Shown here in pieces: positions 1 through 6,966 of a DNA stretch of 7,739 nucleotides. A model generated the notes under the pieces. It did no database searches, was not told the DNA's origin, and was given only the letters and a program-made list of their open reading frames with translations. Both the position numbers and the translations under genes were made by a program. Positions within the stretch are counted from its first letter, which is position 1. Each line of letters begins with the position of its first letter. The stretch is from JARROD01 sp037384225. GTDB taxonomy: Bacteria; Pseudomonadota; Gammaproteobacteria; Pseudomonadales; Cellvibrionaceae. The stretch covers positions 1 to 7,739 of the forward strand of contig JARROD010000196.1 of assembly GCA_037384225.1 (NCBI GenBank), written 5' to 3'.

Positions 1-78
1 GCCATTATCGGCTATATTGTCGGTAACTATCTGGGAATCGCGGCCACCTTTTTTACCCGCTGGCTGCTGGCTGCCTAA
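1..78 (+). CDS. C-terminal end of a membrane protein (5' end outside window)
   Basis: The first frame is open from the window edge to a TAA at 76-78 and gives 25 residues ending in RWLLAA. The segment is hydrophobic and glycine-containing (IIGYIVGNYLGIAATFF), like a last transmembrane helix followed by a short tail with one arginine. The fragment is too short to assign a family. The SDR gene starts only 39 bases downstream on the same strand with no terminator-like hairpin between, so the two are probably co-transcribed. The frame could be open by chance, but the hydrophobic pattern and the tight spacing favour a real gene end. Confidence 0.5.
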   Translation, partial: AIIGYIVGNYLGIAATFFTRWLLAA

Positions 79-117
79 GACAACTGCCTGACTGCAAGCA
101 GCGGGAAGATTACAGTA

Positions 118-894
118 TTGAAATCCATGCGACTTGAAAACAAAACTATTATGATTGTCGGCGCTTCCTCAGGCATAGGGTATGCGATGGCCCGGCAATT
201 GGCCGCGAGGGACAACCGTCTCATTCTGTGCGCCCGCCGTGAAACCCAATTGCAGCAACTGGCACAGGAGGTGGAGTCCCTGGGCAGCCAGGCCCTGATC
301 CTGCCTTGTGATGCCCGCTGGACTGACGAAGCCGCCGCTACAGTCGCCCATGCCATCGACGCGGCGACATACATCGATGTGGCTGTGCTGAACATGGGAG
401 CCGGGCCGGCTCTCGACATGTCCGAGGCTTCAGCCGAAGAAATCCTGGATAGTATGGAACTGAATTACGCCACCCTGGTGAATTTCCTGGTGCCTTTGAT
501 CGATCATATGAAAACCCGCGGACAGGGGTTGATCGCCCACACCAATTCGCTGGCGGGATTTCTCGGCCTGCCCATGCAGGGTCCCTACTGTGCCGCCAAG
601 GCGGCCGCGCGGTTGCTGATGGATTCCTGCCGCCTGGAGCTAAAGCCTTACGGTATCCGCGTCGTATCACTGTACCCGGGGTTTGTACGCACCGAGCGAG
701 TCAATAACTACGCGATGTCCATGCCGCTGTCGATCAGTGAAGAGCGCGCCGCCGAGCACATGATCCGGGGTATCGAGCGCGAGCAGGCCAACTATTTATT
801 TCCCGCGCTCAGCGGCTGGTTGGTGCGGCTGGCGCAATTGTTACCCCATAGAGTCAGGTCCTGGATAGTAACGAAAATGGTAACTTCTCAATAA
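118..894 (+). CDS. Short-chain dehydrogenase/reductase (SDR family, NAD(P)-dependent)
   Basis: A classical SDR of 258 residues, the usual single-domain size. The cofactor motif GASSGIG is at residues 15-21. An arginine pair after the second strand (CARRE, 38-42) suggests NADP(H) preference. The NAG-type motif reads N92-M-G94, with Met for the usual Ala. The structural Asn is N116. The catalytic set is S144, Y157 and K161 (YCAAK), followed by PG at 187-188. The substrate cannot be read from sequence. The start is TTG at 118, because GGGAAG at 103-108 lies nine bases upstream. An ATG at 127 is possible but would be 18 bases from that site. The last four codons and the TAA lie inside the left terminal repeat of an inserted element. 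Without that element the gene would end in TAG after Met254. The protein is probably cytoplasmic and shares a transcript with the upstream membrane gene. Confidence 0.9.
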   Translation: MKSMRLENKTIMIVGASSGIGYAMARQLAARDNRLILCARRETQLQQLAQEVESLGSQALILPCDARWTDEAAATVAHAIDAATYIDVAVLNMGAGPALDMSEASAEEILDSMELNYATLVNFLVPLIDHMKTRGQGLIAHTNSLAGFLGLPMQGPYCAAKAAARLLMDSCRLELKPYGIRVVSLYPGFVRTERVNNYAMSMPLSISEERAAEHMIRGIEREQANYLFPALSGWLVRLAQLLPHRVRSWIVTKMVTSQ

Positions 895-969
895 CCTGGG
901 AGCGGCACACTGTCAGGCGGACATCCGGCGGATCGAAGGCACATTACCCCGGGTTATTGAGACGTTACC
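879..969. mobile_element. Miniature inverted-repeat element, copy 1 (91 bp, MITE-like)
   Basis: The left arm 879-900 and right arm 948-969 are inverted copies of each other over 22 bp with two mismatches (885/963 and 897/951). The outer core is GGTAAC-K-TCTCAATAACC. The hexamer GAAAAT lies immediately outside both ends (873-878 and 970-975), as expected for a target-site duplication. The match extends to CGAAAATG (872-879 and 969-976) if the outermost G/C is not counted as element. The 47-bp interior has no reading frame of note, so the element is non-autonomous. Deleting it with one GAAAAT rejoins the SDR frame directly to TAG. A related copy is at 6805-6872. The transposase family is not assignable from two copies. 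As RNA the arms could also form a long hairpin, but no U-run follows. Confidence 0.75.
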
Positions 970-1016
970 GAAAATGTAGAAACTATAAACTTCCGAACCG
1001 AAGGTTTATCTGCAAC

Positions 1017-1053
1017 TGATTTTTGAAAATCATCTGTGCATAAAATCCATGCA
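1017..1053. promoter_or_regulatory. Two adjacent short palindromes upstream of the aminopeptidase gene
   Basis: The 220 bases between the repeat element and the aminopeptidase start hold no gene. Two perfect inverted repeats lie side by side: TGATTTT-TG-AAAATCA (1017-1032) and TGCAT-N7-ATGCA (1037-1053). The AT-rich TAAAAT at 1041-1046 falls inside the second. They could be a regulator site or part of the promoter, but I found no well-spaced -35/-10 pair. The heptamer AACTATA occurs three times in this gap (981, 1115 and 1156), with no known meaning. Confidence 0.25.
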
Positions 1054-1189
1054 TTTCAGCGACTTAAAAGCCGTTGCAACATCAACGCTACCTGTGTAGT
1101 TTCGGCTGTGTTTTAACTATACGGCGGACAACCGACAACGGTAAACAATCGCTTAAACTATAACCATCAATTTCAGCGGAGCTGATTTA

Positions 1190-3952
1190 ATGAACAGGGC
1201 AACATTTGGTTTATTAATAATTATGATTGTGGCAATTTTGCTTTGGGTGGGAATTAAAGATCGCACCGAACAAGAAACTGCGCCAGTGGCCACCACAACC
1301 GTGGATACGAAAAATGAGAAACCGGAAAACTCCCCCCCTCTGGGCCGGTTAAGTGCAAACGTAACACCGCAGCACTACACCCTCGAGTTAACACTTATTC
1401 CCGACGCCGACCGCTATAAGGGCAGCGTATCCATAGATGTAACGATAGATCAACCTGTGCAATATATCTGGCTTCACGGGCAGAATCTGTCAGTAACCGC
1501 CGCCTCGTTCGAAAGTGGAGACCAGACACTGGAGGCCAGCTATCAGCAAGTACATGACAGCGGTGTAGCCAAAGTTAGCCTGCCGCGACCCGTTTCCGGT
1601 AGCGGCAGATTGCATTTGCAATACAGCGCACCTTTCAGCACATCCCTCGATGCCATCTACAAAGTGAAGGAATCCGGCAACGCCTATCTTTTCAGCCAAA
1701 TGGAAGCCATTTCCGCACGCATGGCTTTACCCTGTTTTGACGAACCGCGTTTCAAAACACCCTTCGATGTCTCGGTAATAGCGCCCGAAAATCTCAGTGT
1801 GATCACCAACACACCCGAGACCGGCAGCGTACCGGTAACAGAAGGTCTCACCCGGCACAACTTCGCCACCACCAAACCCCTGCCCACCTACCTGCTGGCC
1901 TTTGCGGTGGGGGATTTCGATATTGTCGAGTGGGACCCCATACCGCCCTCTGCGTTGCGCAACCGCCCACTGCCCCTGCGCGGTGTAGCGGTAAAAGGCA
2001 AGGGTGAAAAACTGCGCTACGCACTGGAAAATACCCGCCCCATCGTAGAAGCATTGGAAAATTACTTTGGCGTGGCTTACCCCTACGCCAAACTGGATAT
2101 TCTGGCTGCGCCGGATTTTGCATTCGGAGCAATGGAAAACGCCGGCGCTATTGTCTACCGCGAACAACTGTTATTACTGGATGAAAATGCACCCCTGACG
2201 CAGAAACGCAATTACGGTGTCGTACACGCCCACGAATTGGCCCATCAGTGGTTCGGCAACCTGGTTACCCCCAAGTGGTGGAACGATATTTGGCTCAACG
2301 AAGCTTTCGCGACCTGGATGTCCTACAAGGCAGTGCAGGCGTGGAATCCGCAATTCGAGTACTCCCGCGAATTGCTGGCAATAGCTCAACAGGCTATGTC
2401 GGTGGACGCCCGCGCATCGGCGCGGCAGATCCGCCAACCCATAGTCTCCAATGACGATATTATGAACGCTTTCGACTCCATCACTTACCGCAAGGGTGGC
2501 GGCGTGCTGCAAATGTTCGAAAGTTTTCTCGGCCGCGATGACTTTCGCAAAGGTGTACAACTGCATATGCAGCGTTTCGGGTTTGCCGCCGCGGACGTGC
2601 ACGACTTTATGCAGTCTCTGGCAGAGGGCTCCGGCAATGCCGATCTTATCGCCGCATTTGAATCCTTCCTGTTTCAACCGGGCGTTCCGATGCTGGAGCT
2701 GACTCAGACCTGTGAGGGAGAACAGGCGCGGATTGATGTCCGGCAATTCCGCTATGTCCCCCTGGGCGTGGTGTCTGGTAAACCACAGCAGTGGCAGGTG
2801 CCGTTGTGCTATAAAACGGATCGAAAACAGGCTTGTACATTGGTGACCGACGTCCAACAACAACTGACACTGGATCACTGCCCCGCGTACCTGATGCCGA
2901 ACAACAACGCTGCCGGCTACTACCACTGGAACCTTGACGACGCCAATTGGCGGGCGCTGCTAACGCACAGAGATGCACTCGGGGCCGGCGAGAAAATCAG
3001 CCTCGTTCACAACTTCCAGGCCGCTTTTCGCGCCGGCGGACTGCAGCCGGAAACCCTGCTGCGGGCTTTTGAGGTGGTCGCGAATGATGATAAATGGGAT
3101 GTCGTCACCGCACCGATCGGCGATCTGGCTAACCTGCGCCACATTCTGCTCAATGATAAACCCACCCAGAACTACAAGGCGTTTGTAACGGCACTGTATC
3201 AGCCTCACTACCAGCGCCTGGGCCTGTGGCCGAATACCGAGGCGGATAAACGCGACAGCATCGGCACAGCCCTAATGCGACAAAAAGTGGTGGATGCATT
3301 GGCGCTAGAGGCCCGTGATAAAGACGTGCGCGCGCAGTTGCAAGCCATGGCGCTGGCTTACTTGGGCAATGCTCAAAACAGCGGCGCGGACGAACTGCAC
3401 CCGCAAGCGGCCAACGCCGATTTACTGCCGACGGCTTTGGCCGTGGCAGTCGAAGAGAGCGACGCAAAATTTGGCGAGCAATTATTGTCCAGAGCGTTGC
3501 AGTCGACAGATGCGATTTTCCGGGACAACGCCCTCGGCGCGCTGGTGCAAAGCAAAGATAAAAAACTCTCGCGGCACCTGGTGGATGAACTCCTGCTGGC
3601 GGAAAACGTGCGTTCAAACGAAGCCCAACGGTTAATTTATCTGTTGATGCACAACCCGGACACACAGGATTACACCTGGCAATGGTTAAAGAACAACATC
3701 GATCCTTTTCTGAAACGCTTTTCGTCCTTTTCAGTTAACCGGGTGGTGAGCATTGCCGGTTATTTTTGCGATCCGGAGTCGCGCAGCGATGTGGAAACGT
3801 TTTATAAAAGTGTGGAAACAAAAATCGCAGGCGCCCCCCGGGCACTGGCCGAGACGCTGGAAGTTATCGACCAGTGTATCGCTCTGAGAGCGACCCAGAC
3901 CGATGTATTCACGCAGGCGCTCGATTTACATAGCCAACTCTCTAAACAATAA
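1190..3952 (+). CDS. Membrane-anchored M1-family zinc aminopeptidase
   Basis: A 920-residue peptidase M1 protein that removes N-terminal residues from peptides. A hydrophobic helix at residues 6-21 has no following signal-peptidase site or lipobox Cys that I can see, so it looks like an uncleaved anchor with the enzyme in the periplasm. A Thr/Pro/Glu-rich linker (about 25-50) follows, then the N-terminal beta domain with PCFDEP at 181-186. The exopeptidase motif GAMEN is at 313-317. The zinc site is HELAH (H348, E349, H352) with the third ligand E371 in NEAF, and the transition-state tyrosine is Y433. From G576-Y-Y onward a long helical region resembles the ERAP1-like C-terminal domain. All catalytic residues are present, so it should be active. 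ATG 1190 is supported by GCGGAG eight bases upstream. It appears monocistronic, with no link to its neighbours. Exact substrate preference is unknown. Confidence 0.93.
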   Translation: MNRATFGLLIIMIVAILLWVGIKDRTEQETAPVATTTVDTKNEKPENSPPLGRLSANVTPQHYTLELTLIPDADRYKGSVSIDVTIDQPVQYIWLHGQNLSVTAASFESGDQTLEASYQQVHDSGVAKVSLPRPVSGSGRLHLQYSAPFSTSLDAIYKVKESGNAYLFSQMEAISARMALPCFDEPRFKTPFDVSVIAPENLSVITNTPETGSVPVTEGLTRHNFATTKPLPTYLLAFAVGDFDIVEWDPIPPSALRNRPLPLRGVAVKGKGEKLRYALENTRPIVEALENYFGVAYPYAKLDILAAPDFAFGAMENAGAIVYREQLLLLDENAPLTQKRNYGVVHAHELAHQWFGNLVTPKWWNDIWLNEAFATWMSYKAVQAWNPQFEYSRELLAIAQQAMSVDARASARQIRQPIVSNDDIMNAFDSITYRKGGGVLQMFESFLGRDDFRKGVQLHMQRFGFAAADVHDFMQSLAEGSGNADLIAAFESFLFQPGVPMLELTQTCEGEQARIDVRQFRYVPLGVVSGKPQQWQVPLCYKTDRKQACTLVTDVQQQLTLDHCPAYLMPNNNAAGYYHWNLDDANWRALLTHRDALGAGEKISLVHNFQAAFRAGGLQPETLLRAFEVVANDDKWDVVTAPIGDLANLRHILLNDKPTQNYKAFVTALYQPHYQRLGLWPNTEADKRDSIGTALMRQKVVDALALEARDKDVRAQLQAMALAYLGNAQNSGADELHPQAANADLLPTALAVAVEESDAKFGEQLLSRALQSTDAIFRDNALGALVQSKDKKLSRHLVDELLLAENVRSNEAQRLIYLLMHNPDTQDYTWQWLKNNIDPFLKRFSSFSVNRVVSIAGYFCDPESRSDVETFYKSVETKIAGAPRALAETLEVIDQCIALRATQTDVFTQALDLHSQLSKQ

Positions 3953-3967
3953 CGGTCTAAACAAGAA

Positions 3968-3985
3968 CGGCGCTTCATTGCGCCG
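3968..3985. terminator. Stem-loop in convergent gap, candidate bidirectional terminator 1
   Basis: A perfect 6-bp GC stem, CGGCGC / GCGCCG, closes a 6-base loop (TTCATT), starting 16 bases after the aminopeptidase stop. There is no T-run on either side, so intrinsic termination is not certain. The position between two convergent genes is what supports the call. Confidence 0.4.
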
Positions 3986-3992
3986 CCTAACG

Positions 3993-4012
3993 CCCGCAAT
4001 CGCCATTGCGGG
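3993..4012. terminator. Stem-loop in convergent gap, candidate bidirectional terminator 2
   Basis: A perfect 8-bp stem, CCCGCAAT / ATTGCGGG, closes a 4-base loop (CGCC). It sits seven bases after the first hairpin and 57 bases beyond the 3' end of the minus-strand synthetase gene. It is symmetric, so it could act on transcripts from both sides. No T-run follows on either strand. The remaining bases up to 4069 show nothing further. Confidence 0.45.
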
Positions 4013-4069
4013 CCGCTCCCAGATCCATGACCGCGGTTTTGCTACCCAGCACCTCGCTGCTGTCGAACC

Positions 4070-5413
4070 TCACACATTCAACAGCAAATACTCCCGCTCC
4101 CATGAACTGATCACTTCGTTGAAGGATTTATACTCGGTTTCCTTCACCGCACAGTAACCGCGAATAAAACGATCGCCCATCACAGTGGCCATTTCATCGC
4201 TCTCCCTTAACCAGTTCAACGCTTCCAGCAAACTGCGGGCCACGGCGACGTCCTTATCGTAGGCATTGTCCTTATAGGGATCGTCCGGTTGAATGCCGTT
4301 TTTCATTCCCAGGTAACCACAGGCGAGTGAAGCGGCCAGCGCCAGATACGGGTTGGCGTCCATACCCGGAAACCGGTTTTCAATCCGGGTATCACCCGGC
4401 GAACTGGTCGGGATGCGAATGCCGGTAGTGCGGTTGTCGTAACCCCAGTACAAATTCACCGGTGCGGCAATCTCTTTGGTAAAACGGCGGTAAGAGTTGA
4501 CATTGGGCGCGTAAAAAGCAATCGCTGAAGGTGTATATTTTTGCAGCCCGCCGATGTAATGTCTGAAAAAGTGGGTCTCCTTCCCCTCATCGTCCACAAA
4601 AATATTTTTGCCTGTTTTTTTGTCGACAATACTTTGATGAATATGCATGGCACTGCCGGGTTCCGTGCGCATGGGTTTGGCCATAAACGTCGCGTACATC
4701 TTGTGCTTCAACGCTGCTTCGCGGACCGTGCGTTTGAAAATAAATACCTGATCGGCCAGATCGAGCGGGTCACCGTGAACGAAGTTCACCTCGAATTGCG
4801 CCGCCCCGTCCTCGTGAATCAGCGTATCCACATCCAGATTCATCGCATCGCAATAGGCATACATATCGTCGATAACGTCTTCGTACTGGTTCATGGCGTC
4901 GACGCTGTAGGATTGTCCACTGCGCTCGATGCGCCCGTTGCGGCCAATCGGCGGCTTTAACTCCAGATCGGGATCGGTATTTTGCTCGACAAAATAGAAC
5001 TCCGCCTCCGGTGCCACCATCGGCTGCCAGCCTTCCTTTTCGTAGAGATCCAGCACCCGCTTGAGCACACTGCGAACCGCCAGCGGATGCAGTTCGCCGT
5101 TGCGGGTGTAGCAGTCGTGAATAATTTGCGCGGTGGGCTCACCCTGCTTGGCCCAGGGTACCACTCGCACAGTGGCCGGGTCCGGTTGCAACAGCATGTC
5201 GCAATCAATGGCATTGCGGAACAGGTCCTCGTGCTCTTCGGTCCAAACGCCATTGACACCCTGTAATAAGATCGCTTCCGGCAAACGCGACTCCTGGGTT
5301 ACGAACTTTCTGGCCGGGATCAATTTGCCGCGGGCATTGCCGGTCATATCCGGAATCAGACACTCGACTTCCTCAATGCCATGGAGTTCAAGCCAGCCTT
5401 TAATCGATTGCAT
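4070..5413 (-). CDS. puuA: Gamma-glutamylputrescine synthetase (glutamine synthetase family, PuuA-type)
   Basis: A 447-residue glutamine-synthetase-fold enzyme. The predicted reaction is ATP-dependent ligation of glutamate to putrescine, the first step of gamma-glutamylated polyamine degradation. An N-terminal beta-grasp part (PDMTGNARGK, 21-30) precedes the catalytic domain. Metal and glutamate sites seen are E136-x-E138, E201 and E208, GSAMHIHQS (253-261, ligand H257), R328, R333, and E345/R347 in RIENRFPG, then NPYLALAA (354-361). The adenylylation-loop motif NLYxLP of housekeeping GlnA is absent, and the protein is shorter than the usual bacterial GlnA (about 470). The divergent PuuB-type gene strongly supports the putrescine role. 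Another polyamine or monoamine substrate is possible. The ATG is preceded by AGG, with six bases between. The gene converges on the aminopeptidase gene. Confidence 0.82.
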   Translation of the reverse strand: MQSIKGWLELHGIEEVECLIPDMTGNARGKLIPARKFVTQESRLPEAILLQGVNGVWTEEHEDLFRNAIDCDMLLQPDPATVRVVPWAKQGEPTAQIIHDCYTRNGELHPLAVRSVLKRVLDLYEKEGWQPMVAPEAEFYFVEQNTDPDLELKPPIGRNGRIERSGQSYSVDAMNQYEDVIDDMYAYCDAMNLDVDTLIHEDGAAQFEVNFVHGDPLDLADQVFIFKRTVREAALKHKMYATFMAKPMRTEPGSAMHIHQSIVDKKTGKNIFVDDEGKETHFFRHYIGGLQKYTPSAIAFYAPNVNSYRRFTKEIAAPVNLYWGYDNRTTGIRIPTSSPGDTRIENRFPGMDANPYLALAASLACGYLGMKNGIQPDDPYKDNAYDKDVAVARSLLEALNWLRESDEMATVMGDRFIRGYCAVKETEYKSFNEVISSWEREYLLLNV

Positions 5414-5451
5414 TGTTTACCTGTGCCTGTAAAGTTATTTCCCCTGCCGAT

Positions 5452-5494
5452 TTTACTGCGCAAGTGGTCAAGTGGTATATAGGGACCACCTATA
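5452..5494. promoter_or_regulatory. Shared divergent puuA/puuB control region with nested repeats
   Basis: The 109-base gap between the divergent starts carries a dense repeat cluster. CAAGTGGT occurs twice in tandem (5461-5468 and 5469-5476). GTGGTC (5464-5469) is inverted as GACCAC (5484-5489). TATAGG-N5-CCTATA (5478-5494) is a perfect palindrome. A weak plus-strand promoter candidate is TTTACT (5452-5457), 18 bases, TATATA (5476-5481); its -10 overlaps the repeats, so a bound repressor would block it. TAATGAACA at 5521-5529, over the puuB start codon, resembles the 3' part of the E. coli PuuR box as I remember it, but this may be chance. No good minus-strand promoter was found. Confidence 0.45.
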
Positions 5495-5522
5495 AAAACC
5501 CTTTTTAGCCAGGTTGTCATTA

Positions 5523-6803
5523 ATGAACAATGTCGATTACCCACCGTCTTATTACGCCGCCAGTGCTAATTGGCACCAAATGTTTCCCACTCTCGAAGGT
5601 AACCACAGTGTAGATGTATGTATTCTGGGCGCCGGCATCACCGGCCTGAGCGCCGCTGTGCATCTCGCCGAGGCCGGCTACCGGGTGGCGGTGTTGGAGG
5701 CCCGCCGAGTGGGCTGGGGCGGTTCCGGGCGCTCGGGGGGGCAGTTCATTTTCGGCTACGGCTGTGAACAGAGCAAAATCGAGGCCATGATCGGGCGGGA
5801 AGCCTCGCAGCGGCTCTGGGACGCCTCTTTAGAGGGTATAGATCTGATTCGTGAACACGTTGAACGCTACCATATTGATTGCGACCTGGTCCAGGGACAC
5901 GCCCACCTCGCGCTGAAACCGCGACACATGCGCGAACTGGAAGCCTGGAGCGAGGATCTGGCCGGCTACGGCTACCGCAACCTGACACTCTGGGACCGGG
6001 CACAGGTGCGCAAACAGGTCGCCAGCGACCGCTATATCGGCGGCCTGTACGACCCCAACAGCGGCCATCTGCATCCGCTGAACTACACCTTCGGACTGGC
6101 CCGCACCGCCGGTGGGCTGAGTGCGCAAATATTCGAGATGTCCCCCGTTCTCGACATTCAGCAGGGAGACAAGCTGTTGATCAAATCCGAGCGCGGCCAG
6201 GTCTCGGCGAATTTTTGTGTACTGGCGGGCAACGCCTACCTCAGCAATCTTATGCCCGCCGTGGAGGCTAAGGTGATGCCCGTCGGCACTTACATCACTG
6301 CCACAGAACCCTTGGGAACAAACCGTTGCCGGGATTTGATTGCCAATAACTGCGCCATCGCCGATATGAACTTTGTGCTGGATTATTTCCGCTGCAGTGG
6401 TGACCAGCGGCTGTTATTCGGCGGACGGGTTTCCTATTCCACATTGCCCCCTCTCAACCTCGAAGCGGCAATGCGCAAGCGACTACTGGCGGTGTTCCCC
6501 CAATTGCGTGATATTAAACTCGATTACACCTGGGGTGGGTATGTCGCCATTACCGCCAACCGCGCGCCGCATTTCGGCCGCGTGGGAAACAATATTTATT
6601 TTGCCCAGGGATTCTCAGGCCACGGTATTGCCGCCACCGGTCTGGCTGGAAAACTGATTGCCGAAGCCATTGCCGGTCAGGCGGAAAAGTTCGATCTGTT
6701 TACCCGCCTTAAACACCTTTCGTTTCCCGGTGGCGCCCTGTTTCGCACTCCGGCACTGGTATTGGCCATGACATGGTTTCGGTTGCGGGATTTATTGCCC
6801 TGA
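5523..6803 (+). CDS. puuB: Gamma-glutamylputrescine oxidase (FAD-dependent, PuuB/DAO family)
   Basis: A 426-residue FAD oxidoreductase of the D-amino-acid-oxidase (DadA/OrdL-like) fold, about the length of E. coli PuuB. It is predicted to oxidise gamma-glutamylputrescine to the aldehyde, releasing ammonia and hydrogen peroxide. The family opening YPPSYYAAS-NW is at residues 6-17. The dinucleotide motif GAGITG (36-41) and E59, for the FAD ribose, form the Rossmann start, followed by GWGGSGRSGGQ (64-74). The C-terminal FAD segment GFSGHGIAATGLAG is at 363-376. The ATG at 5523 fits the family N-terminus, with AGG at 5511-5513 as a modest ribosome site. A TTG at 5514 in frame would add three residues and lacks a site. 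Divergence from the PuuA-type gene supports the assignment. Other amine or amino-acid substrates cannot be excluded. Confidence 0.85.
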   Translation: MNNVDYPPSYYAASANWHQMFPTLEGNHSVDVCILGAGITGLSAAVHLAEAGYRVAVLEARRVGWGGSGRSGGQFIFGYGCEQSKIEAMIGREASQRLWDASLEGIDLIREHVERYHIDCDLVQGHAHLALKPRHMRELEAWSEDLAGYGYRNLTLWDRAQVRKQVASDRYIGGLYDPNSGHLHPLNYTFGLARTAGGLSAQIFEMSPVLDIQQGDKLLIKSERGQVSANFCVLAGNAYLSNLMPAVEAKVMPVGTYITATEPLGTNRCRDLIANNCAIADMNFVLDYFRCSGDQRLLFGGRVSYSTLPPLNLEAAMRKRLLAVFPQLRDIKLDYTWGGYVAITANRAPHFGRVGNNIYFAQGFSGHGIAATGLAGKLIAEAIAGQAEKFDLFTRLKHLSFPGGALFRTPALVLAMTWFRLRDLLP

Positions 6804-6804
6804 A

Positions 6805-6872
6805 AACAACATCTCAATAATCCGGGTCTCAATAATCCGGGTTTCAATAATCTGGAGTATTGAGACGTTACC
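6805..6872. mobile_element. Miniature inverted-repeat element, copy 2 (68 bp, decayed)
   Basis: The right terminal repeat 6851-6872 shares TATTGAGACGTTACC exactly with the right end of copy 1 (955-969). The left end 6805-6826 matches the copy-1 repeat at 17 of 22 positions. Nearly all its differences are transitions, as in an ageing copy. CCTGAA (6799-6804) and CCTGAG (6873-6878) flank the element exactly, a 6-bp target duplication with one difference. The left duplicate contains the puuB stop TGA. The interior differs from copy 1 and consists mainly of repeated terminal sequence. No reading frame is present. Confidence 0.65.
6812..6856. repeat. Three tandem 15-bp units inside copy 2
   Basis: TCTCAATAATCCGGG occurs at 6812-6826 and identically at 6827-6841, followed by a third unit TTTCAATAATCTGGA at 6842-6856 with three changes. 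The unit is the inner part of the element's own terminal repeat, so the array looks like local expansion of the left end by slippage or nested events. TATTGAGA at 6858-6865 can pair with any of the units. Confidence 0.85.
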
Positions 6873-6966
6873 CCTGAGAAATACCAGTGGTCAGCTTTGC
6901 CTCATATTTTCTATGAGCTACACTGATAACTGAAGTCGCATACAGAGCCTTGTTGCTATTTATGAT

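Noticed and set aside
879..969. Integron attC site
   Set aside because: The arms lack the RYYYAAC / GTTRRRY core sites, and a flanking direct duplication is not expected for a cassette recombination site.
879..969. Simple Rho-independent terminator of the SDR gene
   Set aside because: The loop is 47 bases and no T-run follows. Exact flanking repeats and a second copy fit a mobile element better, though an effect on transcription is possible.
957..989. Outward promoter made by the element (TTGAGA as -35, TATAAA as -10)
   Set aside because: The spacing is 21 bases, too long for a normal sigma-70 promoter.
2174..2926. A 250-codon open frame on the minus strand
   Set aside because: It lies wholly inside the aminopeptidase gene, whose plus-strand product carries the full catalytic motifs. 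The antisense product shows no recognisable family or ribosome site.
4070..5413. Housekeeping glutamine synthetase GlnA
   Set aside because: It is shorter, lacks the NLYxLP adenylylation motif, and is paired with a PuuB-type oxidase.
4541..5432. Several plus-strand open frames opposite the synthetase gene
   Set aside because: They are antisense shadows of a strongly conserved glutamine-synthetase-family gene.
5514..5522. TTG start for puuB three codons upstream
   Set aside because: There is no ribosome site at the right distance, and the ATG at 5523 matches the family N-terminus and has AGG nine bases upstream.
6812..6872. Possible CRISPR-like array
   Set aside because: The 15-bp units are directly tandem with no spacers and are derived from the element's terminal repeat.
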